Part shown: in pieces, positions 4,838 to 6,053 of the stretch
Layout: every line of letters starts with the position of its first letter
Numbering within the stretch: position 1 is the stretch's first letter
From: Armatimonadota bacterium
GTDB taxonomy: Bacteria; Armatimonadota; Fervidibacteria; Fervidibacterales; Fervidibacteraceae
DNA length: 6,053 nucleotides
Reading direction: 5' to 3'
NCBI GenBank assembly: GCA_026419315.1
Contig: JANZZQ010000072.1
Span: 1-6,053, forward strand
Position numbers and translations under genes: made by a program
The notes under the pieces: model-generated
Databases searched by the model: none
The model's input: the letters and a program-made list of their open reading frames with translations, nothing else
What the model was told of the DNA's origin: nothing

Positions 4838-6053
4838 TTACAGGTCTGGGGAGAGTTCCTCAAACAATTGGCGCTTCAATTCGCAGACTGTTTCGGTGAC
4901 CTTGGCGACAGGAACATATTTTGGCTCAGACCTGTTTCTCCTGAGCCGGACCTCAACTTCACCCCGTTCGCGAACGGTTCTCCCGACAACGACTTGAATT
5001 GGCACACCTACCAAGTCCATGTCTTTGAATTTGACTCCTGCCCTTTCATCCCGGTCATCAATGACGGTTTCAACTCCAGCCGCTTGCAAGTCCGAGTAAA
5101 TTTGCTCGGCGACTTCCCTTAAATCTCCTTCGTTTTCGATCGGCAAAACCCAAGCTTCAAATGGGGCGATTGAGATTGGGAAGATGATGCCGTCTTCGTC
5201 GTGGCTCACTTCAACTATGGTTGAAAGGATGCGCGAAATCCCAATCCCGTAGCAGCCCATCAGGAAAAATTTCTCCCTGCCGTCTTCGTCGACGAAAGTC
5301 GCTCCCATGGGTTCACTGTATCTTGTGCCGAGTTTGAAAATGTGGCCGATTTCAATGGCGTTGTGCATTTCCAAAATGCCGTCACAGCGCGGGCATCCAT
5401 CTCCCTTCTCGGCGAACCTGAGGTCGGCAAATTGGTCAATCACGAAATCGCGCCCCCAATTGGCGTTAACGAAGTGAGCATCCGCCTCGTTAGCGCCGAC
5501 AACGAAATCGCTCATGAAGGCGATATCGTAATCGGCGATGAGCTTCACCCCCTTCTCCTTAAGCCCAATTGGACCGCTGAAGCCTACGGGCGCATTGGTC
5601 AAATTCTCAATCGTCTTTGCATCCGCCATCGTCACCTTTTTGCCGACAAGTCTTGACAATTTTGCCTCGTTGAGTTCGTGGTCGCCTCGAACCAAAGCGG
5701 CGACGATTTCACCGTCGGCGACGTAAAGCAGCGTCTTGACCAATTGGTTCGGTTGAACGTTCAGGAAGGAGGAGACCTCTTCAACTGTTCTTTGATTTGG
5801 TGTCAAGACTTTTTGCAGAGGTTTGCCGTCGCGCCTCGCTTCCCTCAACGCCTCCTCAAAACCTGCTGGCGGTCGCCGCTCCGCTCGCTCTCGGTTCGCC
5901 GCATAGCCGCAATTCGGGCAACGGAGCAAGCGGTCTTCACCGCCTTCAGCGATGACCATGAACTCCAAATTTTCCGTCCCACCAATTGCTCCCGCTTCCG
6001 CCTCAACAATGATGAAAGGCAACCCGCACCTTTTAAAGGCTCGTATGTATGCC
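4838..6053 (-). CDS. proS: Proline-tRNA ligase (prolyl-tRNA synthetase, bacterial type with editing insertion), partial
   Basis: A class II synthetase that charges tRNA-Pro. The frame is open to the right edge: codons before position 6022 read AYIRAFKRCG and then LPFIIVEAEAGAIGG, a normal internal ProRS segment. The TTG at 6022 is therefore an internal Leu, not a start. The 404 visible residues are the C-terminal part; compared with the usual 560-580 residues, about 170 N-terminal residues with motif 1 and most of motif 2 lie outside. Seen in order (visible numbering) are EAEAGAIGGTENLEFMV (17-33), CPNCGYAAN (45-53), the YbaK-like INS editing domain (about 80-205) with LVRGDHELNEAKL and FVVGANEADAHFVN, CPRCDGILE (220-228), IEIGHIFKLGTRYSEPMGA, motif 3 MGCYGIGISRILSTIVE (265-281), and the anticodon-binding domain (about 295-404) with ERAGVKFKDMDLVGVPIQVV. 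The INS domain normally removes Ala misattached to tRNA-Pro. It is followed by hisS. Confidence 0.98.
   Translation of the reverse strand, partial: AYIRAFKRCGLPFIIVEAEAGAIGGTENLEFMVIAEGGEDRLLRCPNCGYAANRERAERRPPAGFEEALREARRDGKPLQKVLTPNQRTVEEVSSFLNVQPNQLVKTLLYVADGEIVAALVRGDHELNEAKLSRLVGKKVTMADAKTIENLTNAPVGFSGPIGLKEKGVKLIADYDIAFMSDFVVGANEADAHFVNANWGRDFVIDQFADLRFAEKGDGCPRCDGILEMHNAIEIGHIFKLGTRYSEPMGATFVDEDGREKFFLMGCYGIGISRILSTIVEVSHDEDGIIFPISIAPFEAWVLPIENEGDLREVAEQIYSDLQAAGVETVIDDRDERAGVKFKDMDLVGVPIQVVVGRTVRERGEVEVRLRRNRSEPKYVPVAKVTETVCELKRQLFEELSPDL

Noticed and set aside
4284..4997. A 237-codon plus-strand open frame across the hisS/proS junction
   Set aside because: It is antisense to two confidently identified synthetases, has low-complexity Ser/Arg/Asn-rich content typical of a shadow frame, and lacks a recognisable domain.

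Overview
The window is bacterial chromosomal DNA of roughly even base composition. Most of it is dense minus-strand coding sequence with strong Shine-Dalgarno sites of the GGAGGTGA / GGGGTGA type. The secreted DUF1080-type protein, the lone ECF sigma factor and the non-heme uroporphyrinogen-decarboxylase-like protein resemble gene content common in Armatimonadota and in Planctomycetes/Verrucomicrobia-like lineages. That placement is an inference from gene content only and is held with low confidence. No plasmid, phage, CRISPR, rRNA or tRNA signature was found.

Layout from left to right. (1) 1-138, minus: the N-terminus of a secreted DUF1080 / 3-keto-disaccharide-hydrolase-like protein that runs off the left edge. 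(2) 256-870, minus: an ECF RNA polymerase sigma factor with no anti-sigma gene beside it. The 117-bp gap between these two genes holds a candidate ECF-type promoter (GGAAC, 16 nt, CGAC) and a hairpin that overlaps the ribosome binding site of the DUF1080 gene. (3) 871-1003: a divergent intergenic region with a perfect 12-bp palindrome. (4) 1004-1252, plus: secG, the only plus-strand gene. (5) 1306-1842 and 1861-2916, minus: a flavin reductase-like protein preceded by a uroporphyrinogen decarboxylase-family protein, 18 bp apart and probably one transcript. (6) 2917-3389: a 473-bp stretch with no convincing gene; it carries the leader of the decarboxylase-like gene, a possible hisS terminator and unexplained sequence. 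(7) 3390-4688, minus: hisS. (8) 4838-6053, minus: proS, with its 5' part beyond the right edge.

How the genes may work together. proS and hisS supply Pro-tRNA and His-tRNA and are probably co-transcribed. The decarboxylase-like protein and the flavin reductase look like a two-gene redox or C1-type unit of unknown substrate. The sigma factor and the DUF1080 gene may be functionally linked, because a promoter of the sigma factor's general class lies between them. The least expected non-coding signal is an exact 14-bp sequence placed upstream of both hisS and the decarboxylase-like gene. I do not see a clearly new multi-gene system here; the items worth a second look are regulatory.
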